From Bacteroidota bacterium (GTDB lineage Bacteria > Bacteroidota > Bacteroidia > B-17B0 > Aurantibacillaceae), in the NCBI GenBank assembly GCA_020162035.1, contig JAIUNM010000023.1, positions 1 through 56,847 on the forward strand: a DNA stretch of 56,847 bases, read 5' to 3'. Of the stretch, positions 55,587-56,847 are shown piece by piece. The notes beneath the pieces are model-generated. The model ran no database searches. It was not told the origin of the DNA and saw only the letters and a program-made list of their open reading frames with translations. Each line of letters opens with the position of its first letter. Position 1 is the first letter of the stretch. The translations under genes were made by a program, and so were the position numbers.

Positions 55587-56826
55587 GTTTATAAGTACAA
55601 ACTACAAAAAGCTAATGCTTTTTGTAGTTTGTTTAGTACAAACTACATGTATTAAAGGGCAAATTGCCAATTATATTACTAATGGCAGTTTTGAGGAGCA
55701 CTACAATTGTAATTTTGTTTCATATATTGCCTACTCCAAGAATTGGCGCACTTTAGACTCGATAAATGGAGGAGTTGTATATGCTTCTCCATGTTATTCT
55801 AATGTGCCAGATAATGGCTTTGGTTTTCAATATGCAAAAGGTGGGAACGCTTATGGATTAACAGAGTTTTTTTGTGCTACTTGTAATGTTAATATAAACA
55901 GGGGTTATTTTCGCAACCGTTTAAAATCAACCCTTATAGCGGGTAAAACTTACTGCGTAAAATTTTGGGCTAATATTGGTAACAATAGTACCTACGGTAT
56001 AGCTAATATTGGTGCCTACTTTGGTGATAATAGTTTAGATACCATAACCAAATGTAATATCCCTTTAACCTATATAACACCTCAGGTTGAGGGTACAACA
56101 ATAGTAACAGATACTTTAAATTGGACTTTAATAACCGGAACGTTTGTAGCCAATGGCACAGAAAAACACTGTGTTATTGGTAATTTTAAAAGTGATGCAG
56201 CTACAACAAAAACAATGATAAGTACAACCTATTCACCAAACATTTTTTGCACTGTAAATATCGACGACGTCTCCTGCATCCCAATAGATTTACCAGCCTT
56301 TGCTGGGACAGATATTTTTGGCATACCGGGTAACACGGTTTATTTGGGCAGACCGCAGGATGTAGGCATAGATGAGGCATGTTTATGGTATAATTTAACA
56401 AATACAACAACCCCAATTGCCAACGCCGCCGGTATAACATTAACAGTTGCTGCAACCACCCAAACCTACATGGTAAAACAAGATATTTGCGGTATAATAA
56501 AATATGATACCGTTGTTGTGTATGCCAGTGCGGTGGGCATTAATAACGTCACGCTGAGCGAAGCCGAAGCGTGGTTTAAAGTATTTCCCAACCCAGCTAA
56601 TGAAGTTTTAAATGTTGAATTAAAAATGATAAATGAAGAACTATCAATTCAAAATTCAAAATTTATTATTTATAATTCATTGGGGCAAGTAATAAAAAAA
56701 GAAAAATTAGAATTTAAAAGCAACACTGCTACAATAACTACCAAAGAATTACCAAACGGAGTTTATACACTGCAAATTAAAACAGAATATGGAACCTTAA
56801 ACAAAAAAATAGTAATTGAACGATGA
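55543..56826 (+). CDS. T9SS-secreted protein with carbohydrate-binding-like N-terminal domain
   Basis: Up to 427 residues. The hydrophobic signal core is KLMLFVVCLVQTTCIKGQ. The mature start ANYITNGSFEEHYNCNF and the following KTYCVKFWANIGNNS are typical of CBM-like jelly-roll domains. A second beta domain follows, and the C terminus (FKVFPNPANEVLNVEL ... LPNGVYTLQIKTEYGTLNKKIVIER) is a T9SS type A sorting domain. The start is uncertain. ATG 55543 lies inside the preceding gene and gives a long basic n-region. ATG 55615 lies in the loop of a perfect hairpin and gives a short n-region. Two intergenic-type repeats sit in frame near its 3' end. Confidence 0.82.
   Translation: MEKKRLKNWWLLNNKFISTNYKKLMLFVVCLVQTTCIKGQIANYITNGSFEEHYNCNFVSYIAYSKNWRTLDSINGGVVYASPCYSNVPDNGFGFQYAKGGNAYGLTEFFCATCNVNINRGYFRNRLKSTLIAGKTYCVKFWANIGNNSTYGIANIGAYFGDNSLDTITKCNIPLTYITPQVEGTTIVTDTLNWTLITGTFVANGTEKHCVIGNFKSDAATTKTMISTTYSPNIFCTVNIDDVSCIPIDLPAFAGTDIFGIPGNTVYLGRPQDVGIDEACLWYNLTNTTTPIANAAGITLTVAATTQTYMVKQDICGIIKYDTVVVYASAVGINNVTLSEAEAWFKVFPNPANEVLNVELKMINEELSIQNSKFIIYNSLGQVIKKEKLEFKSNTATITTKELPNGVYTLQIKTEYGTLNKKIVIER
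55597..55632 (+). terminator. 16-bp perfect hairpin between the two T9SS cargo genes
   Basis: ACAAACTACAAAAAGC and GCTTTTTGTAGTTTGT pair perfectly around a TAAT loop, 10 nt after the stop codon of the giant gene. It has no T-run after the stem. The ATG at 55615 begins in the loop. A further direct copy of the left part (AGTACAAACTAC) lies at 55635-55646. It could be an attenuator or a start-codon-masking hairpin. Confidence 0.6.
56546..56572. repeat. REP-like palindromic repeat inside a coding sequence
   Basis: ACGCT and AGCGT arms flank GAGCGAAGCCGA. This is the CGCTGAGCG...CGAAGCG type of intergenic repeat of Bacteroidota, here translated in frame as NVTLSEAEAW in front of the T9SS sorting domain. 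Confidence 0.6.
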
Positions 56827-56847
56827 TAACGAGCGACCTCATAAAAT

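Overview
The window looks like a chromosomal stretch from a low-GC member of the Bacteroidota, probably Flavobacteriales or a close relative. The signs are a type IX secretion (T9SS) C-terminal sorting domain on two secreted proteins, many exact copies of the Bacteroidota -7 promoter box TAnnTTTG, a PIN-PhoH protein, the DUF6341/DUF6427 pair and a TlpA-like protein with an unrelated N-terminal half. No rRNA or tRNA gene was recognised.

1-8.8 kb is a type II-C CRISPR-Cas locus. The last repeat of an array lies at 8-53; the rest of the array is off the left edge. cas2, cas1, an archaeal-type AAA/STAND ATPase and a 1527-residue cas9 follow on the minus strand. A tracrRNA gene diverges from cas9 and ends tail-to-tail with a Fic-domain gene. 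The anti-repeat pairs with the 5' half of the plus-strand repeat, so crRNAs are read rightward, and a hairpin terminator sits after the array. The ATPase gene is bracketed by paired copies of one palindrome and looks like a self-contained insert in the cas operon. cas2 is bracketed by 56-bp direct repeats.

8.8-12.8 kb carries mutS and ornithine aminotransferase. 12.8-27.7 kb is a very AT-rich surface-polysaccharide cluster: an ABC exporter (Wzm/Wzt type), six glycosyltransferases, an asparagine synthase-like amidotransferase, an FkbM methyltransferase, a polymerase-like membrane protein, a WbpG-like sugar amidotransferase and undecaprenyl-diphosphatase. Together they suggest synthesis and ABC export of a methylated, amidated glycan.

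27.7-35.6 kb holds a CBS protein, pdxJ, PIN-PhoH, DUF6341/DUF6427, a PhaE/phasin-like protein, an HTTM membrane protein and a GT87-like enzyme. 35.6-42.0 kb is a signalling region. A minus-strand run (YfiR-like, TPR, HAMP-SpoIIE phosphatase, beta-propeller) diverges from an ECF sigma factor and its probable membrane partner.

42.0-48.8 kb carries a SpoU methyltransferase, a predicted aminopeptidase, a TlpA-like protein, an M13 peptidase and a PBP4-type carboxypeptidase, most of them envelope proteins. 48.9-56.8 kb encodes a 2220-residue T9SS cargo protein with a leishmanolysin-like protease domain and a beta-helix, followed by a second T9SS cargo protein.
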